Assembly: GCA_021613535.1 (NCBI GenBank)
Contig: CP075493.1
Span: forward strand, 7,688,001-7,752,000
Direction: 5' to 3'
DNA length: 64,000 nucleotides
Source of the DNA: Adineta vaga
Taxonomy: Eukaryota; Rotifera
Both the position numbers and the translations under genes were made by a program. Below the pieces are notes generated by a model that saw only the letters and a program-made list of their open reading frames with translations, was not told where the DNA came from and did not search any database. This document shows positions 39,297-53,443 of this stretch, piece by piece (position 1 is the first letter of the stretch; the number at the start of each line of letters is the position of its first letter).

Positions 39297-40227
39297 ATGA
39301 CAAATCCGAAAAAAGAACTTAATGTCGCATGTAATTATTTATTACGATTAATGAAAGCACATGTTCAATTATCCAATGAACAAATCAATCTTTTTAAACG
39401 TACTTTTCGTGATATTTTAACGAAACGATTTGTTGATCATTGGTTTCCAGGTACAAAAGCATTTTGTGGATGTATAATGGGGAATTTAATAAATCGAACA
39501 TTTTCTTTTGATTAGCTGCACCACATCGTGGTAGTGCTTATCGATGTTTACAAACGAAACATTGGAAAGATCCTATATTAAAAGCTATCGCCGAACGTTC
39601 TTGTTTACCACTTCATCGTTATCTACCAACTATATTCACTCTTTGGATTGGTATGCTAGTTAAATTCATTGTGAAGACAAATATGCATGGAATTCTCACC
39701 GTTTTTTATTTTATTTTCTAGATCCAGGTGAGGTAGCCGTTTGCTTTGGTGATGAAGGTACATGGTGTTCATTGTATAAACATGATAGTGACGGTCATAT
39801 ACATCAAGAATATAGTGATGGAGAAGAAACAGCTTCATCATTATCATCCGATGATGATTTGAATAGTTTGACACAGAATGTGAAAGGATTGAATGTTCAT
39901 GATACACACATACCATCGAAATCAAGCATTGATCCAACAACTAGTCGTTCTTCGTCATCATTAGCAAGTAGTAGTCGAACATCAAGTCCATTTTTCAATA
40001 CAGGATCAAAACATATGCCGTCAATGAATGATTATAATTCTTCAGGTTAAATTTCTTTTCTCTTAACTATCGATTTGTACTAATTCTTCTCAATAATAGG
40101 ATCAGATCTCTATCCACATCAATCTGTTTTAAATGATTGGAATGATCAACAGAATCTTTTTTGGCCACAACAACAACTGACAACGTCAGATACCTTGTTA
40201 TTGTATAATCAAAGAGAAAATTTTTAA
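39297..40227 (+). CDS. BTG/Tob family antiproliferative protein
   Basis: Four exons, 39297..39450, 39516..39650, 39722..40045 and 40100..40227; 741 nt, 246 aa. The BTG domain fills residues ~1-120, with box A around KRFVDHWFPAAPHRGSAYRC and box B around LPTIFTLWIDPGEVAVCFGD. The rest is an Asp/Ser-rich tail (SDGEETASSLSSDDDL, SRSSSSLASSSRTSS) with a short conserved-looking end (DWNDQQNLFWPQQQ). Family members bind CAF1/CNOT7-CNOT8 through this domain and promote mRNA deadenylation and growth arrest. The AYRC and WIDP wording is nearest to the BTG3/BTG4 type, but tail length is not diagnostic. The ATG at 39297 is preferred over the open frame reaching to 39177, which begins with a non-ATG codon and has no homology. 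Confidence 0.88.
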
Positions 40228-40801
40228 AATTAAACAAAAAAAATATGTATCATGAATCTTTTTTCTATTGTCTACGTGTTGTCAGAATGTTTTTTGTCTA
40301 TATATACATATATATTTATTCAAACATGTGTCCATATATTCATCAGATCTGAAAGAAAATGATTCTCTTTTATAAATTTATACATATTGTATGACTGTTG
40401 TATCACTCTATACATCCATCCATCCATCTATCTATCTTTCTGTTATATCTTCCTTCTCTTTCTTTCTTTTTTTGTTCATTTCTCTGTCAAAAGAATACAT
40501 ATAAAAAAATCTTCAAAATTTTATACTTCCTTTTTTTCTTTATTCAATATTATGCCTATAGAATGTATTTCAGTTACAGAGAAATTACTATGTTATATAG
40601 ACAGATAGTAATTGCGCAAACGATGATTCATCGGAATAGAAAAGAACGAACGAGAAGGAGGAGAACATAATAAAAATATCATGACGTCATTGAAGTCAGA
40701 GAAGGGAAATATGAACTTACGAAATTTCTTATACACGTATAAATATGATGTTTTCTTCTGTAGATTTTATTATTTCTCAACAACCTATCTAGGTAACAAA
40801 A

Positions 40802-43015
40802 ATGCCGATAGAATCAGATAATGGTCCGTCGTCAACAGCTGTAATGACTCCGACAGTGGCGACGTGTCCTTGGAAGAAAACGAATCCTATACCAATGTCA
40901 ACATCATTTCGAGAACTTATGGATAGTGATTTAGCTGCAAAATTACAAAAAGAAGAAGATGAAAAATATGCCCATCAAATGAGGTAGAATATGCCAGTTA
41001 ATTATTGACTATATATATATATATATCTATTTCATTCTTTCCGATAGTCAATACTCAAAAACACCTATTGAATCAGAAATATCTATTTCAAATGAATACG
41101 ACAATGAAGATCATTCAATCGATCCATCTTCGTTAGGAACTGAAGATGATAGTGATTATTTAGTAGCTCTTATGCTTCAACAGGAATATACAAATGAGTT
41201 TAATGGATTGATGAAAAAATATGAATCAACTGTAAATCGAAATAGTAAAGGTAAATAGATCAAACTGAACAGGATTTCAACTGAATATGTATTTATTTAG
41301 TCAAAGTTTCAATGAAAAATTATATGTTATTACCAGCAGCATCTACAAATCAAACAGTTGCAGGTGAAAATGATGAGGATATATTCGAAGAGCAAAAAGA
41401 AGCGTTTAGTGATTGTGAACAAGGTATTTTGCAAAATATTCTGTTCACTTTTTTCTTATTCTTTTACCTTTTATTTATATTATAGACCAACCAATGCCAT
41501 CATTTAATCGTCGAGGTATAAGTGGTAAAGGTGCAACATTAGTAACCAAACATAATGCTGTTCTATGTGGTAAACGAAACGTTGCACGTGTTATGAACAC
41601 ATTTCCTCCTGAATTTGACACGGGAAATGTTTTAAATGATATGCGATTATCTAATCGTGTTTACAATCAACTTAAACTTCATTCATATGCTGAAGAAAAA
41701 CGTATGAATCGTTTACATGATAAAGTAGAAAAGGCAACAGCTGTAAGTTTTTAATTATAAGAAAAACATGTAAAGATAATGAGGAATTTGTTTTCTTTCT
41801 AATTTGAATAGAGTTTAGCATTTGATCCTAAAACTCGTATTATTTTGTATAAATCATTGAATGCATGTATTCTTGATGAAATTGGTTCAATTATTGCGAC
41901 AGGAAAAGAATCTGTTGTATTATATGGTAAAGGTGGAAAAACTGAAGAACGTGAAATGCCTGATGAAGTTGCAATTAAAGTATGATATAGAAAAGAAATC
42001 ATTTCTTTATCTTTTGTCTTCTACTTGATTAGATTTTCAAAACAACATTGAATGAATATCATACACGAGAAAAATACTTACGAGAAGATTTTCGTTTTCG
42101 TAATCGTTATAAGAGTCTTAATTCACGAAAAATTGTCAAATTATGGGCAGAAAAAGTAAATAAAAAATCTCTCCTTTTCTCTTCTTTCAAATAACAATCT
42201 TTTGATTTGATTATCTAGGAAATGTTTAATTTACAACGTCTTCAACGTGTTGGAATCCCATGTCCAACACCTATATTACTTAAAAAACATGTTCTATTTC
42301 TTTCATTTATCGGTAAAGATTCAACTCCTGCACAACGTCTTCGAGACGCTATACTTACACCAGAAGAACTTGCTAGTGCATATCAACAATGTTTGAATGT
42401 AAGATTTCTTACTTATTCACTTCTATATATCAATATTTAATGCTAATATTTTTCTAGTTACTAAAACGAATTTATCATGAATGTAAATTAATCCATGCCG
42501 ATTTTAGTGAATATAATCTATTGTGGTTTGAAAATATTCTTTATGTTATCGATGTTGCTCAATCGGTTGAACCTTATCATCCAAATGCATATATATATTT
42601 ACTTCGTGATTGTACAAATGTGTCAACATATTTTAGTAGACGATCTTTGAATGAACATGTTCTAACACCTGAAGAAACATTTAATTATGTAACTGGATTA
42701 GGATTTAAACAAACGGGACAAGAATTTCTTAATGAAGTTCATACATATGAAAAGAATATTCGTTTACAAAGTGAAGCAATCAAAGAAAAGGAAAACTTTG
42801 CATTCAATTATTTCTTTAATCAGACACAAAAACTAACTGCAGATGATTCGTCTTCAGATGAAGATGATGATGACGATAATGTTGATGCTGATAATGATGA
42901 AGATTATGTTGATTTAACGAGTGGTGATGAACTTTCTACCCTATCCAAATCTCTACCATCGAAACCAATCAAATCATCACCACGAAAAACAAAATTTACA
43001 AAGCATTCACCTTAA
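40802..43015 (+). CDS. RIOK3: RIO kinase 3
   Basis: Eight exons (40802..40983, 41048..41250, 41301..41423, 41486..41742, 41812..41979, 42033..42155, 42219..42398, 42458..43015) give 1794 nt, 597 aa. The N-terminal CPWKK and SFRELMDSDLAAKLQKEE segments and the LVALMLQQEY repeat are specific to RIOK3 rather than RIOK1/2. The kinase core shows the ATP loop IIATGKESVV, the lysine in EVAIKIFKTTLNE, the hinge-like FLSFIG, the catalytic HADFSEYNLLW and the metal-binding VIDVAQSVE. The C-terminus adds an acidic tail (SSSDEDDDDDNVDADNDEDY) and a basic end. RIO kinases act in cytoplasmic maturation of the 40S subunit; RIOK3 also has signalling roles in vertebrates. It lies 575 bp after the BTG gene on the same strand. 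Confidence 0.95.
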
Positions 43016-43483
43016 TTTTCTTTTGTTTTTTTCCTCTTTTTTGTTTCTATATGATGGGTGTATGGTTATATACGTATAAATAGTTTTTTTTTTAAATTCT
43101 GTTGTTAAATATAAAGCAATAGATAAATATTGTCTTTTCTTAATCATTCGAATCATTTTTGGTAGAAACGAGCAATCGTACATACAAACAGATGTACATT
43201 AGTTTTATTGGCTAGATTAAGAATCACTTACAATCGAAAAAGAAAAATGAATCGCAAATACCTTTCGGTAGAGGAAAAAAAACAAACAAGAAATAGCATT
43301 GGTCTATTCGTAACACGAATGAAAGTTAACAAAATACCTATTTATCGGAGTCGGAGGTAGATCAGTAAAATTGTCATAGGAGAAGGTTTACAGCGTGGAT
43401 AGGTATAATCAATACATGAATTTTCATGCTTTTCTTTTCTAGATTATTAAACTTCATTTTAAATTTTTATTCGAAAAAAAATT

Positions 43484-44262
43484 ATGTCGGATCAAGCAGG
43501 ATCAAGTGATACATCTGCTTCAACTGAACTCAAAGCTGGTCATGCTCCAGCTAGTATGTTTTTGATTCGTATTCAATGACATTTTGTTTTTCATGCGAAA
43601 TCTTTTCAATTGATTAGCTAAAGTTGGTGGTATGCGTGTTGGTGCACCTCGTCCACGTCATACATCACATGGTGACGAAAAGAATGCTGGTGATGATGTT
43701 GAAGGTGGACAAGAATCATCAGGCGATACCAAAGAAGGTGGTGCTGATAAAGCAACTTCAGATGATGCTGCTGATAATGAGCAAGGATCAGGGTAAATAT
43801 CTAGATTAGTTAGAATAAGATGTTAATTCGAGTTTATATTTCTTTTTAGAGCTGTTGCTAATCGTGCAGCAGGTGAAATGGTCTCTGGCACATTCGTACC
43901 AGTATGTAAATATTTAATGATTAGATTTCATTTGATTCTCAGGAGATAGATGTATCGACGAATACCACTGAAATAAGTTAATGACATAAGACTGAATATT
44001 AACTTTCAATGTTTATCAGAAAGACATCTATATATATATATATATGTGTACAAAGTAATGAGTAATATACAAAATAGAAGAAAATTCGATATTTTAATGA
44101 TACAAATAATCTGATGTTTTCTTCTCTTAGATTAAAGAAGCTTTTCCAACTGAAGCTGTAAAACATATTCATGATAAACCAGGTACACATCCAAAACATG
44201 AATTTCATACTAATCAAAAACATGATGATCAACGATACATCAATCAACCACGTAAACAATAG
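43484..44262 (+). CDS. DAP: Death-associated protein 1 (DAP)
   Basis: Four exons, 43484..43553, 43618..43792, 43850..43901 and 44131..44262; 429 nt, 142 aa. The small, hydrophilic protein keeps the DAP1 landmarks: ELKAGHAPATKVGGMRV near the start, SGTFVP in the middle and the C-terminal QRYINQPRKQ. Between them is an Asp/Gly-rich, probably disordered insertion (DDVEGGQESSGDTKEGG) that makes it longer than the ~102 aa human protein. DAP1 is an mTOR-regulated suppressor of autophagy in mammals. A 3' AATAAATATT signal lies near 44391. Neighbours RIOK3 and DSTYK are on the same strand at ~470 and ~550 bp. Confidence 0.88.
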
Positions 44263-44811
44263 ATCATCGATTGTTTCGTAAAACTGATAAAGGACAAGAA
44301 TAATACAAGTGAAACATTTTTTGAGATTCAGGGTGATGGTTTAAGTTTTCATAATCGCTTTTTTTTGTTGTTTGAAAAAAAAACATCAATAAATATTCAA
44401 GCATTGGCTTAACAGGACAATTTCTTTCTTTATTTTCAAGATTTCATCTGTAATTATATTCATATTTAAAAAATCGAAGAGTAATAATAAAAACAAAGTT
44501 GATAATTCTTCTCATATGCATATCGTTTTTTTGCTTTCTTTCTAATCAGTTGCAATAATTTTACTAAAATGACGTCAACATACATCTTTAATCATGACAG
44601 GTAGATGAGAAACACAAAATGGTTGGTTTCTTTTTTCTTCTTCTCTGTTTGTCGAAAATGAAAAACTAGATAGAGGTAGATTTCACTCGAAGAAATTGTT
44701 TTTCATTTTGAGTAAAAACAAGGTCATATTATGACTCAAGCTTCATTTTACTAAATTTATTGATTGTTACTAGATGTTATTCTTTTAGATGTCTTACATA
44801 GAACTATTTTG

Positions 44812-47800
44812 ATGAAAATGAATGATAAACGTAGATCTACGCTGACAACAAAAGGTCATGGTGAACGATTGGTGTTATCACCATCGCGAGGTAGTAGTCC
44901 TCCACCACCGACTACTTCATCAACGTTAACACAACAGTTTGCAGAGATTATACGACGATATAAATATTTCTGTGAACATATTCAACGAATACTCAAAGAA
45001 ACAGATAAATCCTATCGTGAAATCAATGATACTCGTGTGCTTGCGTCTGGTAATTAGATTTAAAAGGAAAATAGAGCAAATTATTTTTCAATACTATTTT
45101 TACTTTAGAAAAAATTTCTCAAATGGATTTATCTAAACCAGATCGTGATTATCTTGATGCACTTGAAACACGTCCACTAGCACTTATTATTTGTTCTCAA
45201 ACTTATAATGGCAAATCTCGTTTTGTTAATGAATTATTAAATGAACCTTTATTACCTGAAGCACCGATGATTAATCGAGATGATGTTGTACGAATGGTTC
45301 GAATCAAGGTAGAGGTTCGTTTGAGGTTTTTTTTATTTTTTACTTACTCAAATTGAATATAGAGCATTTCATTCATTTAGAGGTATACTTCCTTTTCCCG
45401 AAAATAAAATATAAAGAACAAACGAAGGAAGAGTTGAAAGAGAGTTTTGACACGAGTAGGAATAATGAAATGCAATTCACGTGAAATTTAATTATGTTTG
45501 AGTCTGCTCATTCTAAAATATGATTCGATTAGAAATGTTCCATTTTCTCTCGATTTAGAATCATCCAATTCATGGTGCAAGTTTAAATATATCCGGTTCG
45601 TTTGAGTTAATTAATCCCGATATAATGTACAAAAATGTATCATGGACAACTGTACCTTGTGATGATCTCGTTGTTAATGGTACTAATGATCATCATCCTT
45701 TGTCGGAAAATAATGAGTATAATGATGAGGATGATCAACAAGAAACAGCCTCACTTGAAATACGTAAACCATTAGAGTTACTTAATGATGACTTGCAAAT
45801 AGTTATAACACCTTCAAATCAAAAATTAAATGTCAAACAAGTTTATAAACAGATTACAGAAAATATTGTACCGATATTTATTTATGTCATTGATCAAGAT
45901 ATATTAACAGAAAATGATATTGAGGAATTGAGATTTTTTCGTTCGATTGTACCTAATGAACCGATTCTATTCATACGAATTGATCGATCTGATAAGTAAG
46001 AAAAATGGAATGATTTTTTTTTAATGAAACTTTGTTTCTTTATTTTACAGTTCAATGAATATAACTGAAACACCATGTATTCAAATTTTTAGGTAAGTTA
46101 ACATGTTAGTTATTATGACGTTAGTGCATGTATATGCATAGTAGAAGTTCTTAAATGCCGTTCGTTTCGAAGGCTATTTTGATAGGATCTTCTTCTTCTT
46201 CTAGACAATTATGTGATTTGGGTTTTCTTTCAATTTTGGGTACTACCACTGGTGATAGTGCACCAGACACAGCTCCTCTTTTTCAAAGTGATATTATTGA
46301 TAATGGTCTAATTAATTTTCCACTCTTTCTAAATTATATTCGTAAACATATTGATCGTTTGACTATTCGTGCTGGTAAAAAGACTATATTTATTATTCTT
46401 AGATTGTTTTTTTCTTCTAACAATTATCATTTTAGTTAGCATTCTTCAACGATCACATGAGATCTGTTTAGATCTATTTAATGATAGTGCATTTGATATG
46501 GCCAGGTAATGGAAATATATGGGTTTTTTTTCCCATTTTCTTATATATCAATATGTTTAGAGATATTCTGGTCACACCTAAACGATTAAGTTATACACGT
46601 GAAAAAGAAAAGAATCTTTATGAATCACTTATCGGATTAACAAATTCTAAACAAAATGAAATTCAAAAATTAATTCTACAAGCTGTGAATGAAATGCATG
46701 AAACACTTGCTGATCAAGCTTGTTCCCTTGAAATTCCCAATATTGAGCTAACAGATCAATTAACCGTTAAACATGCACGAGATCTAAAGAAATGTACAAA
46801 TCACATACAAGAATTTGTTCTCATACGATTAAATGAAACTATTGCAAATAAATTACTTGATTCAATTAATATTCTACATGATAACTATGTTGGAACATTA
46901 ACACGTTGTGTATTTAGTTTAGAACATCGTGCTAGTGTTGACGATGATGAATCAGAATTATCGACAAGTAAAGCACTTCAAGAGGTACATAGATAGAATG
47001 ACAAATTTAACAATTCTATGATATATTTAAAAACTATTTAGATTCTTCATTCAGCTTATGAAGTCAATATAACTATACCAGCTGATTCGAATATTTTTCA
47101 AATTTTAATTGATAAAATGAAAGAAGTAAATTTTCTTGCTGTTCATTTCAATATATTCATTTCGTTTTTTTTCTAGTTATTTCGAACATTTAGCTGGAGT
47201 AATTGTCCACGCATTGATCCTGAATTTAAACGTTCAGTAGCACTCAATATATTAAATAGTCTCAGTGAAGCAAAGTATGTTCTTACGAACAAACAAAGAT
47301 CATCTTTTACTTCTTGTTTATTGAAATAGATTAGCAAAAAGTGTTTGTACACAATTGAATGATCGTATTCGTATGTCACATGAAAATTTCGAAACTTTAC
47401 TTAAACAACTTGAACATCGTCATTCTGATCGATTAAAAACGACGGAAGATAAACAGCAACGTGTACGCAAAGAATATACACCAAAAATTGCTCGATTATT
47501 ATTGGAAAGTACATCATTAAAAGATCTTATTCAATATGGTTTACCTAAACAAGGTCGAGAAGTTGGACGTGGACAATATGGTATTGTTTATGAATGTAAA
47601 AGTTGGGCAAATCATCAATCGTGTGTTTTGAAATCTGTTATGCCACCAGATGATCGACATTGGAATGATCTAGCATTAGAATTTCATTATTTACGGTAGC
47701 TATTGATAGAATTGATATTGAATTGATAAGCAGATTTTATTTCATAGACGAATTCCAGAACATCCACGAATTGTTAAATTGATTGGATCAGTTATTGATT

Positions 47801-48545
47801 ATACGAATCCAGATCAAACACCTGTCTTGCTCATCATGGAAAGATTAAAACGGGATTTATATGCCGCATTGAAAAATAGATTAGAATTTACAATAAGGTA
47901 ATGAATAAAACGATTGAAATCTTCATTGAAAAACATATTTGTTTTTGTAGAATGCGTATCGCATTGGATGTTGTTGAAGGTTTAAGATATTTACATGGTT
48001 TAGGTCTCGTACATCGTGATATAAAATTGAAAAATGTTTTGGTAAATCTAATAATTTGAATGTCTTAATCTTTCGTATTTCTTTCTAGTTAGATGATGGT
48101 AATCGTGCTCGTATTACTGACCTTGGATTTTGTAAACCAGAAGTAATGATGAGTGGTTCACTCGTTGGAAGTAAGTATCTTCTATCTGCAATTTACGATT
48201 TCTAATTGTATTCTTTATTTAGCACCGATTCATATGGCACCAGAGTTATTTACATCTAAATATGATCATACAGTTGATGTTTATGCGTTCGGTATTCTAT
48301 TTTGGTACATATGTTCTAATGGAATAAAATTACCGACAAATTTCGATGTTTGTTCATCAAAAGATATTCTTTGGTCGGCAGTAAAAAAAGGTGTACGACC
48401 CGAACGTTTAATGGATTTTAGTGATGAATGTTGGGAAATAATGACAAAATGTTGGGATACACAACCATCACAAAGACCCTATTTAGGTGAAGTTCAAGAA
48501 AAGATTGAACAAATTCTGAATAATTCACGTACAACAACTGGTTAA
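44812..48545 (+). CDS. DSTYK: Dual serine/threonine and tyrosine protein kinase
   Basis: Fourteen exons starting 44812, 45109, 45559, 46051, 46205, 46436, 46561, 47042, 47177, 47330, 47748, 47951, 48089 and 48223; 2775 nt, 924 aa (human DSTYK ~929). The N-terminal helix ([20 protein letters not shown]) is followed by a GTPase-like region whose first loop reads [18 protein letters not shown] helical middle follows ([45 protein letters not shown]). The kinase domain has the ATP loop [11 protein letters not shown], lysine in [23 protein letters not shown] in place of DFG (as in the family), and [10 protein letters not shown]. The protein relays signals in FGF/ERK and cell-death pathways in vertebrates. 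The ATG at 44812 is the first in frame; the frame upstream reaches 44764 only from a TTG. Confidence 0.96.
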
Positions 48546-49007
48546 TTCCGACTTGTATTCAATCCTTTTTTTCCCATTTCTTTCCTTTTTGTTCAGTATT
48601 TAATAATTATTATAAAAAAACAAAACAACGCTTTGAATAAGAAAAAAAATATGGTGTCAGATTTCTTATCTGTTTCCTCTTTCTTTCTCGACCTATAAAC
48701 ATATCTTACTTTTATCATCTATATCATCAATTTCTTGCTTTAAAATAACAGTAAATATTCATGTAACATCACTCATGAGATCGTCCCTACTTCCGTATTA
48801 CATTTACATAAACCAGTTGTATATTTTTTTTGTATTTAAGAGAATTATTCTTTCTTTGTATTTTTTGCTAGCTTCTATACATCTTTATCTTCAAGGATAA
48901 TATAAATAAATAAATATATATATATATATATGTAATATGTTGGAAAAGATGAAAAGTATATAGAATTCTTCATAGACGTGATCGAGTCAAATTTAAATTT
49001 GTTTCAG

Positions 49008-52000
49008 ATGGCAACAGATTCGATTGAATATGAGGGAACAGATCTTGGTGTTGGTGATTTTGTTCTTTTATCAGACATAAATATGGAGACATTTGCTGAA
49101 AATCTTAAAATACGGTTCGATCTCATTTATCATTTGATTTCTCGACTAAAAGATTTTTTTTCTAGTTTTGAGAAAGGACGAATCTATACGTATATTGGCG
49201 AAGTTTGTCAATAAAATTTTCAAGAAAAAACTAAGAGATAAAATAAAAATTATCAATTTAGGTTCTTGTCAGTGTGAATCCTTATCGTGAATTACCAATC
49301 TATAGTACTGAATATATAAAAAGTTACAAAGGTTGTGAAATATTCGAACGATCTGCACATATATTTGCAATTGCAGAAGCAGCATATCGAACATTAAAAC
49401 AATATTCATTAAGTAGTTGTATTATCATTTCTGGTAAATAGAATTAATTATCCAATTAACCCATTGAATGGATTGTATTTCTTTCTATCGATCAGGTGAA
49501 TCAGGTTCAGGTAAAACGGAAGCATCAAAAATAATTCTTCGTTATATAGCAGCAGTTACGAATCTATCCAATCAAGCCGAAATTCAACGGTAATAGAAAA
49601 AAAAAGGTCAAAAGATTGTTTCATCGATTGAGTTGAACTTGTTTTTAGAATCAGTAATATTCTTATACAAACGAATGTTATTCTCGAAGCATTTGGAAAT
49701 AGTCGAACGAATCGAAATGATAATAGTAGTCGATTTGGCAAATATATGGATTTGAATTTTGATTATAAATTTGATCCAATGGGAGGAAAAATTCAACATT
49801 ACTTATTGGAAAAATCACGTGTAGTTAAACAGCAATCAGGTGAAAGAAATTTTCATGCTTTCTATCAGTTATTATCCAATGAAGATTCATTGAAAAGCTA
49901 TGGATTTTATCTTCAACCTGAAGAGTATCATTATATCAATCAAGGAAATTGTTGTCGATTAGAGAAAATCGATGATAAACGAGGTTATGAACAAGTCATA
50001 GAAGCATTTCATATCGTTGGTTTTACAGATGAAGAAATAGGAACCGTATGGAAAATTATTGCAGCAATTATTCATTTAGTAGATATTATTCAATGTTTAT
50101 TAAGCTTTATTTTGAAATTTATATCTAGGGAAATTTAACATTTCTTGATGTTGATGGTGAACATTGTTCAATAAAACAAATAGAAGATGAAACTGATCCA
50201 CTTTCATGGATATCGAAACTTTTAGAATGTGAACAAACAGAAATCTTATCAGCATTAACATCACGTGTTGTTGCTGCACGTAATGAAGTATTTCAAACTA
50301 GACAAAATATAAGACGAGCATATCATGGACGGGATGCTCTAAGTAAGGTAGAGTTACATATTTTCTAGAGAATAGAATACTAATTTTTGTCATTCAGATA
50401 TCTTTATTCGTATTTGGTAAGGATTTAATAATGCATGTTTCTTTGTCTCTTTTCCTTTTGTTTTAACTTTGTTTGATGGATATGGTGGACTGCGACTGAA
50501 AGTTAATGAGTATTGAGCATGCATGGAAATATTTAATAGAAAAAGAAAAACATCTCTTTACTTGATTCTTCGTCAGAGAACGATAACAAATATAGATAAT
50601 CACTTGCTTTTTAACTATCACTCTATATTACTAATCAATATAAAATATATGACTATCTTATTAATACGACGATATATAATTTAGGCTTTGTACGAACGTC
50701 TCTTCGAATGGTTAATAAAATATATCAATAAAACTTTATCACAAGTCAGTCAAGAAGAACTCAATCATCCTTTTCGAAGACTATACACTTCCGTTGTGAT
50801 TGGTATTCTTGATATTTATGGTTTTGAAATTTTTGAGAATAATAGGTAGATTTATTTGATTCTTCATTGAAAGTAAATATTTCATTTTCTCTATTTGAAT
50901 AGTTTTGAACAATTATGTATCAATTATTGTAATGAAAAATTACAACAATTATTCATTGAACTTGTTCTTAAACAAGAACAAGATGAATATGAATATGAAG
51001 ATATCACTTGGCAACATGTAGGATGTTATTTTTAATGTAAAATTTCATCGATGAACTTTTTTTCGTTTTAGGTTGATTATTTCAATAATAAAATCATTTG
51101 TGATCTTATTGAACAACCACATCATAGTATTCTTGCCTATCTTGACGAAGCATGTCAAATTGCCGAAACAATAACCGACGACATGTTTCTCGATTCAATC
51201 AATACAGCATTTAAAAATCATCAACATTATTCTAGTTGGGAAGTAAGTCGCAACTAACATTACAATTCTTCTATTCCACTGCGTTTTTTCAATATTCTAG
51301 ACTGCACCAGGTGATAAAGTATGGAAGAATATTGATACAAATAAATTGTTTCTTATTCGTCATTATGCTGGTATGAGCTTGTTTAGTTGAAGAGTAGAGA
51401 TCTTTTTCGTATTATTTCGTTTTCAGGTAATGTGATTTATTCCGTCGAAGGATTCTTAGATAAAAATCGTGATACATTATTCGATGATTTTAAACGTTTA
51501 TTATATCATAGTCAAAATCCAATCATATCGTCGATGTGGCCCGAAGGAGAAAAGAGTATCACATCCGTAACACGTCGACCATTGACAACAGGAACTGTAT
51601 TTCGAAATTCGATGATTAGCCTTTCGAAACTTCTTTCTTCAAATGTATGAAAATAACATTTTATTCCATTATCAATCATATATTCTATTTAGCAACCGTT
51701 CTATGTTCGTTGCATTAAACCTAATGAAGAAAAATCTGCAAATTTATTTGATCAAACACTAATTGAACATCAAATTGCTTATTTAGGTTTATTAGAAAAT
51801 ACTCGTGTTCGTCGAGCAGGTAAGTTTCTTTCAAAAAGACGAATAAAAACATCATTGTTCGAAAAAAAAGGTTTCTGTCATCGAATATCATATGAACGAT
51901 TTGTCCAACGGTAAATGATTTTGAAATTTCAAACGATTCATCATTTTTTGAATTTAGATATAAAATAATCGATTGTGTTCAATCAAAATTTCATCCACAT

Positions 52001-53443
52001 GGTCCATTTACAAAAGAAAGTGCTACTTATATTTGTGATGAACTTCATATTACTGATGATGTTGTTTATGGAAATACAAAATTGTTTATTAAACATCCGT
52101 TAGTTGAAAAAAAGATTTGATAAAAACTTATTGTAGTTTTATTTTAGAATTTCATTATTTCAACTTGAAAATAAGCGACGAGAAGGTTTAGAATCCATCA
52201 TTACTGTTCTGCAAAAAGTATAATGATGAAGAATAGAATTTGAATACTTGTTATTGATTTCTTTTCAGTTCGTTCGTTCATGGGGACAATGTCGTAAGTT
52301 TCGACGAGAAAATGCAGCAAGAAAAATACAAAATTCCTATCGAAAATATCGTGCACGAAGATATATTATTCAAGTTAATGAAACATTCAGGTTTCTATAT
52401 CTAATTAATCGAACAATGAATCTTGTATATGAAGTATTTTGTATTTCAATAGTGACTATCTTGGTAAAATTACAACCTGGCCATTATCTGGATCCAGTTT
52501 TATTCCTTTAAATACTGTTCTAAAACGACTCTATCGACGGTAATACACTTGATTGATTGATATAGTGTTTCAGACATGAATTCTCTCATTAGATGGCGTA
52601 TTGATCGAATAAGACAATTATTACCATTAGCACAACAGGATGCATTTGATTGTAAATTATTTGCAAGTCAATATCTTCAAAATAGATCATCATTTTTTGA
52701 TATAAGTATTTATCAACAGTGGAAAGGCGATTATTTACGAATAGTAAGTTTTATTGATGATGATGATGATCAGATTTGTTTTTCATCCTTCATCTATTTA
52801 TTATACATATATTTAGCCAGAAGAAAATTCTCGTGCTAATGAATATCGAAAATCAATTCATGAATTACGAGCACGTGATAGTTTTACTCAAATACTCTTT
52901 TCAACATTTGCTATTAAAGTATGATTTAGAAGAAAATACTTAATCCACCGGAAATGTTGCTTTCTATTTCAGTTAAATAGTCATTTTAAAATGGATGAAC
53001 GTGCAATTATTCTTACAGATAAAGATATTTATAGAATTGATCCAAAGAAAAGTTTTAGTTTCAAGAAAGTTGGAATATCTATTGATGATATTATTGGTTT
53101 GAGTGTTACACCAGGCAGAGAACAATTAATAGTTGTTCATTTAGCTTTAAATCATGATCTCGTATTTTGTATGCCGAATAAAGATGATCGAGTAGGAGAA
53201 TTTGTTGGTTATATTGCTAAATTGAAGAAAAATTCGTATGGAAGTTTGAAATTTTATTGAATATCTATGAAATCTTTTTATTTTAGTTCAAATTTTTCTG
53301 TCAATGTTCAACGTTATGTTTCAGCTTATATTGTTAAACATAAATATCTAATCAATGTTATGTGGGATGATAACGAAAAGATTGAATTTCGTAAAGGTTC
53401 AAATAATAATAATATTTCTTTAGTATTACCAGATACTTTATAA
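49008..53443 (+). CDS. MYO1D: Class I unconventional myosin, MYO1D type
   Basis: Twenty-one exons fit without phase conflict: 3054 nt, 1017 aa (human MYO1D ~1006). The motor domain shows [11 protein letters not shown], the P-loop [14 protein letters not shown], switch [15 protein letters not shown], switch [17 protein letters not shown], the [12 protein letters not shown] relay and [12 protein letters not shown]. The neck has IQ-type motifs ([18 protein letters not shown]). The tail, exons 17-21, is a TH1 membrane-binding domain with [20 protein letters not shown] and [17 protein letters not shown], matching MYO1D/MYO1G rather than MYO1E/F (no SH3). It would link cortical actin to membranes; the fly ortholog sets left-right handedness. 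ATG at 49008 directly follows a TTTCAG acceptor, so the 5' leader is spliced or trans-spliced. Confidence 0.95.
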
